The notes under the pieces were generated by a model. It was not told the origin of the DNA. It saw nothing but the letters and a program-made list of their open reading frames with translations, and searched no databases. Positions 42,538-52,313 of a stretch of 64,000 nt of DNA are shown piece by piece. The stretch is from Chaenocephalus aceratus (taxonomy: Eukaryota; Chordata; Actinopteri; Perciformes; Channichthyidae): contig JAMFTG010000124.1 of the NCBI GenBank assembly GCA_023974075.1, positions 214,001 through 278,000 on the forward strand, given 5' to 3'. The translations under genes and the position numbers were made by a program. Positions within the stretch are counted from its first letter, which is position 1, and the number at the start of each line of letters is the position of its first letter.

Positions 42538-44484
42538 GCAGGGGGATCTCTCTCTCCCGTCAGATTAGACTTCACTCGCGTTTATGTCCATATCGATCAG
42601 ATCCAGCTAGTTCTAGCTAATGATAGACTACCTGCTTATTAAATGACAACTACACAATAAGTGTCGCTATGCAACTGGATGAGGCCACAAAGTATAGCTG
42701 CAGCATTATGCATTTGTTTACATGCCCACCGGAACCCCGAGGCATTACCAACAGATCAACGCACAATCCACCCATACATACGGCAACAGGCGGACCGCGG
42801 TCCGGATTCGGACCCAGACGGACCCGGAGCTATAATCAATACATTAATAGGGGATTTTTCGGCGCCTCCCGCTTTTTTAACGCTGATTTGGGCGACTTGT
42901 GGAGAACCGAAGAGTTTCCGTTTTGGGGGTGGGGGGGAGGGAGTCAGTCCGACAGACGGACAACTTCTCACTTCAAAAAAGAAGAAGAAATCTAGACCTC
43001 AAAAATAATTAAATAAGCGAGTACCTGTTTTTCCTGGCCAAGGACAGGTTCATGAACACAACACGAGCGTAACGTGTCTTCACGTGGTATGTCTCGTCTG
43101 AAAGGAGTGCTGACAGAGAGCACCGGAACGCCGCTCCAGCTCTTCAGATATTGCAATACCCATAAGGAGCCGTACACATGCCGCAGTGTTTGCGTGGCTG
43201 TGTCTTTAGTTGTAAGCACAGTGGCGATCTGTTGTTATTAGCATCTGGTTAGCTGCTATGCTAACGGATTTAAAGAGCTTTTCTACAACCAGGTGGAAGA
43301 GAGCTCTCTCCTGAGAGGCTCAAATAACCTCAGCTCAGTGAGGTTAAGGCACACCTTGATATGGTCATTATAGTTATTAATGAGACTAAATGAAAAACAG
43401 GTATAAAATACTATATGACAGCAACAACAAAGTTGTTCAAAATAACAAGAATAGAGTTTAAAATGGGAGTGATTTGTAAAATATCCAAAAAGGAAAATAT
43501 GCTACAGTTCTGTTTCATATGGGTGTTGAGAGATGTATCCATAGATCTCTTAATGTTGCTCTCAAAGTGCACCAGGTTGATGCTTTTAACTTCAATATTT
43601 AAACATTACACATATCCACAGTATTTAATGTTAATTGACAATAAATATTGTTGTTTTTGAATTGTACTTTCTGTATTTGATTGGCAGTCAGCTGCTGATT
43701 ACATGCAGACGTTGATAAAGCTACAGCTACTTCAATATATATCACACTAATTCATGAAGCAACTTAGACATGTTGATGTTCCGGACCTTTGCACGGGGAC
43801 ATTTTCTCTAACTGGACCTCGTTGCATTTTAGTTGAAGACCCCTGCCCTAAAGGGAAATCATTTTGACCGAAGATATTTAGATTTGCCGGCTAACGGGAA
43901 CTCTGACGTGTGCTTCGCGGATGCGCTCGGCTCCTCTCGACTGCTGCTCGGGTCTGCTCGGTCAGCTTCCGGATGAGGAGGCATTCGTTCGACCAACTTA
44001 CAGTAGTTAACATTACAAACATTTTTAACAGGGGCCATAATAGTGTAAATAATGTTTGTTTTGGCAGTTATAACTGAATGTAATGTTTTCTACTTTTTTC
44101 CATCTGGGAAGGCATTTGCCTTCATCAGATGGAAAGTGTTTTGACCAACAACTTAAGTATTTCTTATAGATATGCAGGGCATGCAAGCGAGCAAACACAA
44201 ACAAGAACAAACAAACAAGTGAAATGAAGAATACAATTGAAAAATATAATATTGTGGTGGTTCATCTTATAATTCAGTCTAGAGAATGCACCAGACAGCA
44301 TCTAAGACCTGCAAAAATCTAAATGTCTATGGGGACGGAGGCCCCCCAAACCCTTCGTGCCATTTCGTCCGCGTGCATTTTTCAGGGCAATCTCTATTGG
44401 GCTCAGGGCCATCTGTAAATTAGCTTAGATGGCCCACAGCCTCTAATTAATTAGATTACTTTTTTTAATCGAGTCCCGGCTCTA
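42538..44484. other. Internal part of the hAT element without a recognised gene
   Basis: Overlapping frames at 42661-43008 have no known domain. 43555-43601 repeats 17198-17244. 44335-44484 leads into the right end with CTAATTAATTAGATTAC. Confidence 0.4.
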
Positions 44485-44492
44485 ATTTGTAC

Positions 44493-45187
44493 ATTAAAAA
44501 GTAATACAGTACAGTGTATTACTTTTATTCAAACTGCCTACACTTCTTCCTTTCATTGATACATTAAATCACCTGATATAACATACCTGCTGCAACCCTG
44601 TGCTGCTGCTGCTTCTCTCTGCCTCATCCTCTATTGCTGGAGGCAGCTCCACCTCATCTGATCTCTGATATGAAAGCAATGTGTTATGATCATATTGAGC
44701 TATTGGTGTGAGTCTAACATTAAACAAGCAGTCTGCTTGTCATACATTGCTGACGATACATTTTAAGAGGCAATTTGTTGGTAGCATCAAGCTAGCAAAT
44801 CCTGCATTAGCTTCACATCAACAGGTGTAGAACATCCAATTATCCTGAGCTGATTTACTGAATAAACCAACTCACATCTTCTGCTGCGTTTCATTGTTGT
44901 TTTCTGTCGAATTCAATACTGTAGTTCAAAACCGCGGTACCTGCTCACCATCTGTGAGCTATTTTTAGAATGCCACCCTACATTCGTTGTCGCGCGCGTC
45001 CACCTGGGCAGGCTGTGTGTGTCCTTCTCCCGTGACGATAACGGCTTGCGGTTAAAAAATAATAATAAACTAATTTGAAACTGGGGGGGGGGGGGGGACA
45101 CAAACGGGCAGACAGCAGAGCTCGGGGCAATAATGCTGATTTGTTTGACTTTTTTACACTTCGTTATTCTCCCCCTTTCCTCCGCTC
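44493..45187. other. Intergenic, no gene
   Basis: Low-complexity stretches (CTGCTGCTGCTTCTCTCTGC; a G run at 45086-45098). Nothing else recognised. Confidence 0.35.
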
Positions 45188-45748
45188 TTGTCTCTGATTG
45201 TGATTGTGCGTGTGGGGGGGCATGCAGAGGCACCACAGTGTGAGGTTTACTTGTGTGGAGAAAGATGGGAAGCAGCTGGCGTTGTCCAGAAGGGACTTCT
45301 CCAGAAACCTCATTCAAAACGCTTAAACCTTTCCCCTGATGACCTAAACTGCATCCTCACCCTTCCTTTCAACAACGGTGTTGATGTTAGCTTCCGCACC
45401 TCTATGGCCTTTAGGGAATTCTGGATAAAGTTTGAAATGGTAAAAGCCCAGTGTTTTGCTTTTAATGTTGAGGAACGAACTGGCAATGCCTTGAAAGTAG
45501 TCATTGTCAGGATGTTCAGTGAGACGGTAACTGCAGAGGACATTCACTTTCGGCTGGGTAGATACTGCACTGTGAAAGGCCTGGCTACCAACGTGAGAGA
45601 TGAGGACGGCATTTGGAACTGTGCCTGGCGGGTCCCCATTCAACAATGGCAAGACCGCCAGGGCTTTGAAGGCCTTAAACAAATGGGGCGAAGCCTGCGA
45701 GCTAGTTCAGGCAGTCAACTCGAGTACGTGTGCTGCATTCATACATAA
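45188..45748 (+). CDS. Tx1-like LINE ORF1 protein, truncated
   Basis: The frame contains ILTLPFNNGVDVSFRTSMAF, REFWIKFEMVKAQ, NALKVVIVRMFSETVTAEDI, RLGRYCTVKGLATNVRDEDG, and IWNCAWRVPIQQWQDRQGF. This is the RNA-binding region of Tx1-clade ORF1 proteins (often called zinc-finger CCHC domain 3-like in fish), which precedes a set of CCHC knuckles. Here the knuckles are missing; the frame runs into unrelated residues and stops, so it is 3'-truncated. The true start is probably upstream or lost. Confidence 0.75.
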   Translation: MSLIVIVRVGGHAEAPQCEVYLCGERWEAAGVVQKGLLQKPHSKRLNLSPDDLNCILTLPFNNGVDVSFRTSMAFREFWIKFEMVKAQCFAFNVEERTGNALKVVIVRMFSETVTAEDIHFRLGRYCTVKGLATNVRDEDGIWNCAWRVPIQQWQDRQGFEGLKQMGRSLRASSGSQLEYVCCIHT

Positions 45749-45785
45749 CGCCACTCTACAACCAACCAAACAGTCTCCTTAATAT

Positions 45786-46260
45786 GCTCAGGGTGTCCGC
45801 GGGGTCTTAAAAAGTATTAAAAGTTGATAAATCAATTTAGCGAAAATTAAGGCTATTAAAAAGTATTAAAAAATATTAAACGGCATTTTCCAAGTTATTA
45901 CATTCCGTAGCTTGTTTTCAATAAGTATCTAAATTGTCCAAAGAGGTCGTGTTCTACAGTCTGCCTGAATGTAATCATTGCGTAGGTGTGTAGTGTGATT
46001 CTGTAGTTTATTGATGGCATCCCGTTGGGTTTGACGTCATCTGAACAGGACATCAGGTGCATATAGTAATGAAACGTAAAATTGCATTTAACTGATGAGG
46101 TGTTTTGCTGGTGAGAGATTGTAGTTGCTTTAGCGTGTAGAAGCTAGTCCGCCTACTATTTGATTTGTTTTCAGATAGGCACAACATGTTTCATATGCAG
46201 ACCTTATGTTCCTGTTCCATGTTCAAATAAACCATTTTCAGTGGTACCGCTGAGAGAGTC
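45786..46260. mobile_element. hAT-like end with TATTAAAA repeats
   Basis: Begins CAGGGTGTCCGCGGGGTCTT followed by several AAGTATTAAAA repeats, a common start of fish hAT elements. No matching right end was identified. Confidence 0.45.
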
Positions 46261-46639
46261 ATTTTGTTGGTCATGGAAAAGTCATTGGTGAAAAAGTGTA
46301 TGAACCATCTTGTATTGTATGTCTGCTCCTCCTGTGACATCTGCAGTGAAATGTACCTGTGCCGTTGGTTTATAGAGAGGAATCTGTGACGTCATAGGTT
46401 CACAGCCATTGGTGGATTTTGGTCACAAGTGGGAGCTCCCGTTTTTTGCCAATTATCTAGTTATTAAACAGTTCAAGAGTACGTTAATTTGCTTCGTCTT
46501 GATCCGTAGATGTGTTTTGAAGGGACGTTTGTGCATTTTGATGGAGAAAAAATTAAGTAAATGTTATTTTTTTCCCGTGGCGGATTGTTTCACATTCTCG
46601 CACATTTCCACCCGTGGTATGCATTCTCGACTAGTATGT

Positions 46640-46988
46640 TTAGACTGGGTCATTTTCCAGTATGTTAAATCTGAACCCACGGGGTCGATGTGCAGGCGAA
46701 TGAGATCACCACGTGACCAGCTGACATCATGCCGATCAGCTGCATCACAGAGAGGGCTGTCACCACGCTGCGGGGTGTGACGCGCTGTCAGTTTCTCCAC
46801 TCTGCCACGATAGCCGCGCTGGCTGAGTTTAATTCCACTCCCAGATAAACGATACTCTGTGAGGGAAGAGGAGTCTTCTTCCAGTGTATGATGAAACCCA
46901 GGCTTGACAGATGAGATACGAGATTTACCGTCTTAAAGCGACTTCCTCCCTGGAGCGCAACAGCAGTTGTCCCAGGGTAAAATAACAC
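46640..46988 (-). pseudogene. DIRS-type retrotransposon RT fragment
   Basis: The minus strand from 46988 gives LVSHLSSLGFIIHWKKTPLP, then SQSIVYLGVELNSASA. This is the DIRS RT region after the catalytic motif (HL.SLGF.INW.KS.L.PSQ...YLG..L.S). After a frame break near 46790, TALSVMQLIGMMSAGHVVI (about 46770-46710) fits the next DIRS block. The catalytic motif, RNase H and recombinase are missing. Confidence 0.65.
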
Positions 46989-47591
46989 TCATCCCCATTG
47001 TGAGTAGGCGGCTCCAGAGCCGTCTCTACACGCTTTGAAAAAGTGCGTGGAGCCAGGAATTGGCTGTGTTTCGGATGATGGCAAATAAAAAAACGTATCT
47101 ATCAAACACATTTTTCTAATAACCATGTTTTCAGAGACAACTTTTTTATTTATTTTTATTTATTCTACTAAAATCATTCAAAACATAGAGTTCACACAAA
47201 TGAACATTAGTAGAGATGCAATAAATGACAGGAGTTGTCACTACAGTAGCTAGTAGGTGGGTTCGAAACCCGAGCCCGCCAAAGTTTCAGGCAGTGTCTT
47301 CCCCTCTATCTCTCAATATAACACCCTCTCTGGAATAAAGGCACTCTGGCCCACAAAAAAAAAAAAATGTTGATTACTTTTTAACATAAAACTCAAAGGG
47401 CCAGTACATATCACCCCGGGGCCGGATTTGGCCCGCAGGCCACCAATTGAATAGCCCTGGTCTAAACCTTAAAAACCTACATTGTATGCTAACTTGATTA
47501 GATCAACAGAAGCCCTATTTTTTCACATTTTGCATTTATTTATAAACAAATCTAACTAGTAGATTAGAATACCGATTTTATGTAGCATCGT
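46989..47591. other. Repeat remnants, no gene
   Basis: 47255-47300 has a B-box-like GGTTCGAAACCCG and may be a SINE remnant. 47400-47460 reads, on the minus strand, CAGGGCTATTCAATTGGTGG then CCTGCGGGCC, the end of a common fish hAT. 46997-47040 holds an inverted GGCTCCAGAGCC. Confidence 0.4.
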
Positions 47592-48297
47592 TAGGGTTGG
47601 GAACCGAAACTCGGTTCCAGATGAGAACCGGTAAGAAAATGCCGGGTATGACCCATACAAAATACACAATGTCGGTTCTGCTTAACAGTTCCTAAACGCG
47701 ACAGACCCTGTATTTCCAGCGGGTCTGTCTGCGCCGTGGTGACCCGGTGGAATACAGGGTAAGGGCGGATTGGCCATCTGTGTGTTCTGGAGACTCACAG
47801 AACAGCCGGTCGTCAGCAGGCCGTTGACGGCCGGCTCGGTACGCTGATAGCCGGCACCACCCTTAATTCTTTTTAAACGGCATCATGTAAGTTGCGCTGA
47901 CAGGCGACAGAGGTCCACAGTTGCCCCGCAGCGAGGCTCCCCCCGCCCCCCGTGGGCAATTCACGAGCTCAGTCACTTCATAACACCAAAGATGGGCCGC
48001 GGTAAATGCTCTGAAGTGAGGCTCCACTACACTAAGAAAGAAGAAGACAAGGCACAGTGTAATGCCTGTTAATAGCTTGCCACAGGCACAGCTCAGTTAA
48101 GATAAAGCACAGCTACTGTGCAATACATTTGTATTGCATATATATGCTTTATTCGTAAAAAAACCTCAGTTAAAGCTTAAAAGAATAAAGATATTTTTGT
48201 TATCTAAACGTTTGACCTCTTTCTTTTACAATTTTGGAATCGAAACAGGGAATCGATAAGAACCGGAATCGATACATTTCAAACGATACCCATCCCC
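47592..48297 (+). mobile_element. hAT-like element with BED-finger start
   Basis: The left end TTAGGGTTGGGAACCG and the right end (minus strand TTGGGGATGGGTATCG) are imperfect inverted repeats. At 47992 a frame starts MGRGKCSEVRLHYTKKEEDK and continues AQCNAC before a stop, like the first half of a ZBED-type BED finger. The Harbinger element at 48301 sits exactly at its right edge. Confidence 0.55.
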
Positions 48298-48589
48298 AAT
48301 GCTACGTTCACACCGGACGCGATGCGAATATTCGCATCAACGCTCGAGTTTCACCGCGGCTTGCAGTTTGTTTTATCGCGTCGTTCAAAACAGACATACC
48401 GTTGACGGACAGTTGTTTACACTTCCATGCAAGATCGTTTGTTATTTCTGTCCTTGACTATGGAGGATATATGAACTATTGCTGCTTTGTACCTTCTGTG
48501 GAAGTCCTACAAACGCCGTGTCTGGGTTCACAATGTAATCAAGCGTCGCACACAGTGAGGTGAATGTCGTTGTTTGATCAAGGAACTGC

Positions 48590-50043
48590 GCCTGGATGAC
48601 TGCGTTTCCAGCGGTGTTTTAGGATGACCTGTGTCCAGTTTGATGATCTTCTAGCTCGGGTTGGTGTCAGGATTTCCCGGATGGACACAAACTACAGGCG
48701 TTCCCTCTCAGCTGCGGAGCGCCTGTCAATATGTCTCCGGTAAGTTGCTTTGTTTTTTATTGGCGTGTTAATATGAATACAAAATATGTAATGAATCTTA
48801 CACGTCATGGTGAATCAATGCCACAGCACTATGGATCAAAATGAACTGTTTGGTGTTATTATTTAATTATAATAAACGTTTAAAAAGGATGCTGAAATAA
48901 CTCCCATCATGATAGTTTGAATGACTTTGTAGACTGCAGTAGCTGGTTAATTTACTCCAGGTGAAACTAAAGTCTGATTCAACACTTGATTATATTTCAC
49001 ATCATTCATCCACATCTGTGAAGTAACTAAAGGTATTAATACATGGAGTGGAGTCAAAGTACACACTTTAATGTAGCCTACTTAGTTACTTGACACCACT
49101 TTTTCAGGGTGTGTCTTCATACAACTTTGTTTGATTTATATATATGTTTCTTTTCTTTTGTGCTGCAGGTATCTCGCTACATGGAGACTCATTCGGGACA
49201 ATTTCTAACAGCTCCCGTGTTGGTGTCTCAACAGTCTCTACCATCATCCCTGATGTGGCCACTGCTATCTGGGACTGCCTTGTGGAGGAGTTCATGGCCG
49301 TGCCCTCTACAGAGGAGTGGAGGTCAATAGCAGAGACGTTTGAGGAGCGGTGGAACTTTCCTCTCTGCTGTGGAGCATTGGATGGGAAACATGTTGTCCT
49401 CAAAGCCCCAGAAAACACAGGACCCCAGCTCTTTAAAAGGAACATTCTCACTTGTTCTTTTGGCAGTTGTGGACGCAGAGCCATTGATGTTGGGGGCTAT
49501 GGAAGAACTAGTGATGGTGGCATTCTGGCCAACTCTGCTTTTGGTCAAGCCCTGACATCTGGCTCCCTCCAACTGCCTGCTGGCCTGCCACTCCCAGCAG
49601 GTGACCACCTGGGACCCCTGCCACATGTATTTGTTGCAGATGAGGCCTTTCCTCTCAGGAAAAACCTCATGAGGCCATTCCCTGGGCGCAACCTTCCCAG
49701 AGAGCGCAGAATATTTAATTACCGTCTGTCTCGAGTTCGGCTTGTTGTAGAGAATGCCTTTGGGATTCTTTCATCTCAGTGGAGGATGTACAGGCGTGTA
49801 ATTGAGGTCCAGCCAGAAGTTGCAGAGAAGTTTGTGAAGGCCACCTGTATTCTCCATAACTTATTGCGCAGGACAACCCAGGCAAACACACAGAGGGCCT
49901 TCTCAGTTGCTGATATGGAGCCACTGCCAGGTCTAGGAAGAATTGCAGTCAACAACTCCGCAAGAGAGGCCATCAGAGTTCGGGAGGTGTTCAAATCATA
50001 CTTCAATGCAGAGGGAACGGTCCCGTGGCAAGACGACGTGTAA
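48590..50043 (+). pseudogene. Harbinger-type DDE transposase (HARBI1-like), broken 5' exon
   Basis: Exon 1 (to 48739, donor CCG|GTAAGT) encodes RMTCVQFDDLLARVGVRISR then MDTNYRRSLSAAERLSICL. Exon 2 starts at 49169 after CTGCAG. It runs to 50043 with the DDE triad: Asp in GALDGKHVVLKAP, Asp in VADEAFPLRKNLMRPF, Glu in VENAFGILSSQWRMYRR. Exon 2 needs one base fewer near 49182 to read YLAT..DSFGTI, and exon 1 has further shifts near 48595. From 49200 on the catalytic domain is uninterrupted for about 285 residues. This enzyme cuts and joins the element's ends. Confidence 0.9.
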
Positions 50044-50199
50044 TGCACACATTAAAAGGCTCTTTTAAGAGCCCCCCACATATACTATTGAGCAGCCTGC
50101 TGCAACATGTAGGACACCAATTCATATCATTATTGTTTTGTGAGGTAGTGCCACTTTTGATTTAATGACTTATGATTTAGGAATGTAATTACTTATTGA

Positions 50200-50801
50200 T
50201 GAATTAAGCAGTTATAGCCTTGATATTCTCTTGAACTTTGATTTTTACATTTTTTTGTAGATATTCTGTATGACTTTCCTATGCAGTGCGAATGAGTGTC
50301 TCCACTTGTCAAACAACCTCTCCCGTCTGCTCCCTGTGCTTCACCTCCATACCCTGAGGTCCTGTCTTCCCCGACACCATATTGCTGGTGGTTTTTCTCG
50401 GGTAACAAATGGGTCGAGGAAGGACCGCGGAGTATTTCCACTTGTTATTGGTCCCTGCTGCTGACCCACTCCTCCTATCCTTCTCCCTCTTCCTTTATTT
50501 GATATAGGTGTCCCTGAGGCTTTTCCACTTCCTTCGGCATACCTCCTCTGACAAGACAAAAACGTTTACAAACGGTAACTTTTAACCATTATCTGACGTT
50601 AAACCGGCGGTTGAGCTAACTAGGTTAATGCTAATGTGTTGTTGGTATCTGTAATCAAGCAAACAACGGATGTATATTTTGTATAACTTGCCAGATATGC
50701 CTACTTCCTCGCTTATTTTCCTCCGTGCTCTTTCTTGTTGCGGTAGATGTATCGTATATCTCCGGGAACCCACTCACAGCAACAACTATCTTCTCTTCCA
50801 T
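50200..50801 (-). pseudogene. MADF-domain partner gene of the Harbinger element
   Basis: The minus strand starts MEEKIVVAVSGFPEIYD at 50801, the opening of a MADF domain. After a shift it continues with ARRKISEEVGISGK (to about 50690). A second exon follows CTTGTCAG, from 50547: EEVCRRKWKSLRDTYIK, then a stop in place of a sense codon, then a readable SGSAAGTNNKWKYSAVL. The W-K-S-L-R-D core and 'KWKYS' are MADF hallmarks. In PIF/Harbinger the Myb/MADF protein brings the transposase to the nucleus and the ends. With one frame break and one stop, it is inactive here. Confidence 0.8.
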
Positions 50802-51057
50802 CTTTACGACTGATCAACAGCAGGACGTCAGACGGACGTCAGACAGAATCCCAATGCTGATTGGCTTCCGCGAGAACGCGTCACGTGAATTTGACGCTCG
50901 ATTTGAAAAAATTGAACTCTCGCGTTTGACGCGGCACCGTTCAATCGCGTGATCCGCGTCAATGCAGAGACGCGTCTGTCCGCGTCTCTGCATTGACTTT
51001 ACATGTAATCGCACCGCCCCCAAACATCGCATCGCGTCCGGTGTGAACGCAGCATTA

Positions 51058-52313
51058 GAAAGACACGGAACCACGGAATGTTTTAGAATGGCACGGAACC
51101 ACGGAATGTTTTAGAATGACACGGAACAACGGAATGTTTTAGAATGGCACGGAACCACGGAATGTTTTAGAATGGCACGGAACAACGGAATGTTTTAGAA
51201 TGACACGGAACCATGGAATGTTTTAGAATGGCACGGAACCACGGAATGTTTTAGAATGGCACGGAACCACGGAATGTTTTAGAATGGCACGGAACAACGG
51301 AATGTTTTAGAATGACACGGAACCATGGAATGTTTTAGAATGGCACGGAACCACGGAATGTTTTAGAATGACACGGAACAACGGAATGTTTTAGAATGGC
51401 ACGGAACCACGGAATGTTTTAGAATGGCACGGAACAACGGAATGTTTTAGAATGACACGGAACCATGGAATGTTTTAGAATGGCACGGAACCACGGAATG
51501 TTTTAGAATGGCACGGAACCACGGAATGTTTTAGAATGGCACGGAACCACGGAATGTTTTAGAATGGCACGGAACAACGGAATGTTTTAGAATGACACGG
51601 AACCATGGAATGTTTTAGAATGGCACGGAACCACGGAATGTTTTAGAATGGCACGGAACAACGGAATGTTTTAGAATGACACGGAACAACGGAATGTTTT
51701 AGAATGGCACGGAACAACGGAATGTTTTAGAATGGCACGGAACAACGGAATGTTTTAGAATGGCACGGAACCACGGAATGTTTTAGAATGGCACGGAACA
51801 ACGGAATGTTTTAGAATGACACGGAACAACGGAATGTTTTAGAATGACACGGAACAACGGAATGTTTTAGAATGACACGGAACCACGGAATGTTTTAGAA
51901 TGGCACGGAACAACGGAATGTTTTAGAATGACACGGAACCAAGGAATGTTTTAGAATGGCACGGAACAACGGAATGTTTTAGAATGGCACGGAACCACGG
52001 AATGTTTTAGAATGGCACGGAACAACGGAATGTTTTAGAATGACACGGAACCATGGAATGTTTTAGAATGGCACGGAACCATGGAATGTTTTAGAATGGC
52101 ACGGAACAACGGAATGTTTTAGAATGGCACGGAACCACGGAATGTTTTAGAATGGCACGGAACAACGGAATGTTTTAGAATGACACGGAACAACGGAATG
52201 TTTTAGAATGACACGGAACAACGGAATGTTTTAGAATGACACGGAACCACGGAATGTTTTAGAATGGCACGGAACAACGGAATGTTTTAGAATGGCACGG
52301 AACAACGGAATCT
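51058..52313. repeat. 28-bp minisatellite, about 45 units
   Basis: Unit ACGGAACCACGGAATGTTTT then AGAATGGC (28 bp). Variants: ACCACGG, ACAACGG or ACCATGG, and TGGC or TGAC. The first ACCATGG unit of each run follows an ACAACGG unit, linked through TGAC, so multi-unit blocks were copied. There are no spacers. The array starts within 5 bp of the Harbinger end. Confidence 0.97.

Larger units (their letters stand above)
39871..44484 (+). mobile_element. hAT element, 4614 bp, with perfect 8-bp target duplication
   Basis: The ends TAGGGCCGGGACT and (reverse complement of the right end) TAGAGCCGGGACT are flanked by ATTTGTAC at 39863-39870 and 44485-44492. Near both ends are AATTAATTA-type subterminal repeats. 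It contains a BED-finger exon (40103-40542), but the catalytic transposase is replaced by other repeats, so it is defective. At least one further element is nested inside (40737-42537). Confidence 0.93.
48301..51053. mobile_element. PIF/Harbinger-type transposon, 2753 bp, two genes
   Basis: The ends GCTACGTTCACACCGGACGC and (reverse complement) GCTGCGTTCACACCGGACGC match with one difference over 27 bp. They are flanked by AAT (48298-48300) and ATT (51054-51056), so the target duplication may be AT. It has a DDE transposase on the plus strand and a MADF-domain gene on the minus strand in convergent order, the two-gene layout known for PIF/Harbinger and related elements. Both genes are broken. 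A 160-bp piece of another repeat (48915-49075) sits in the transposase intron. Confidence 0.92.

Noticed and set aside
42661..43008. Two overlapping frames of 115 and 108 residues
   Set aside because: No domain, low-complexity ends, inside a defective hAT.
51058..52313. CRISPR-like array
   Set aside because: Units are directly adjacent without spacers, in a vertebrate-type genome.
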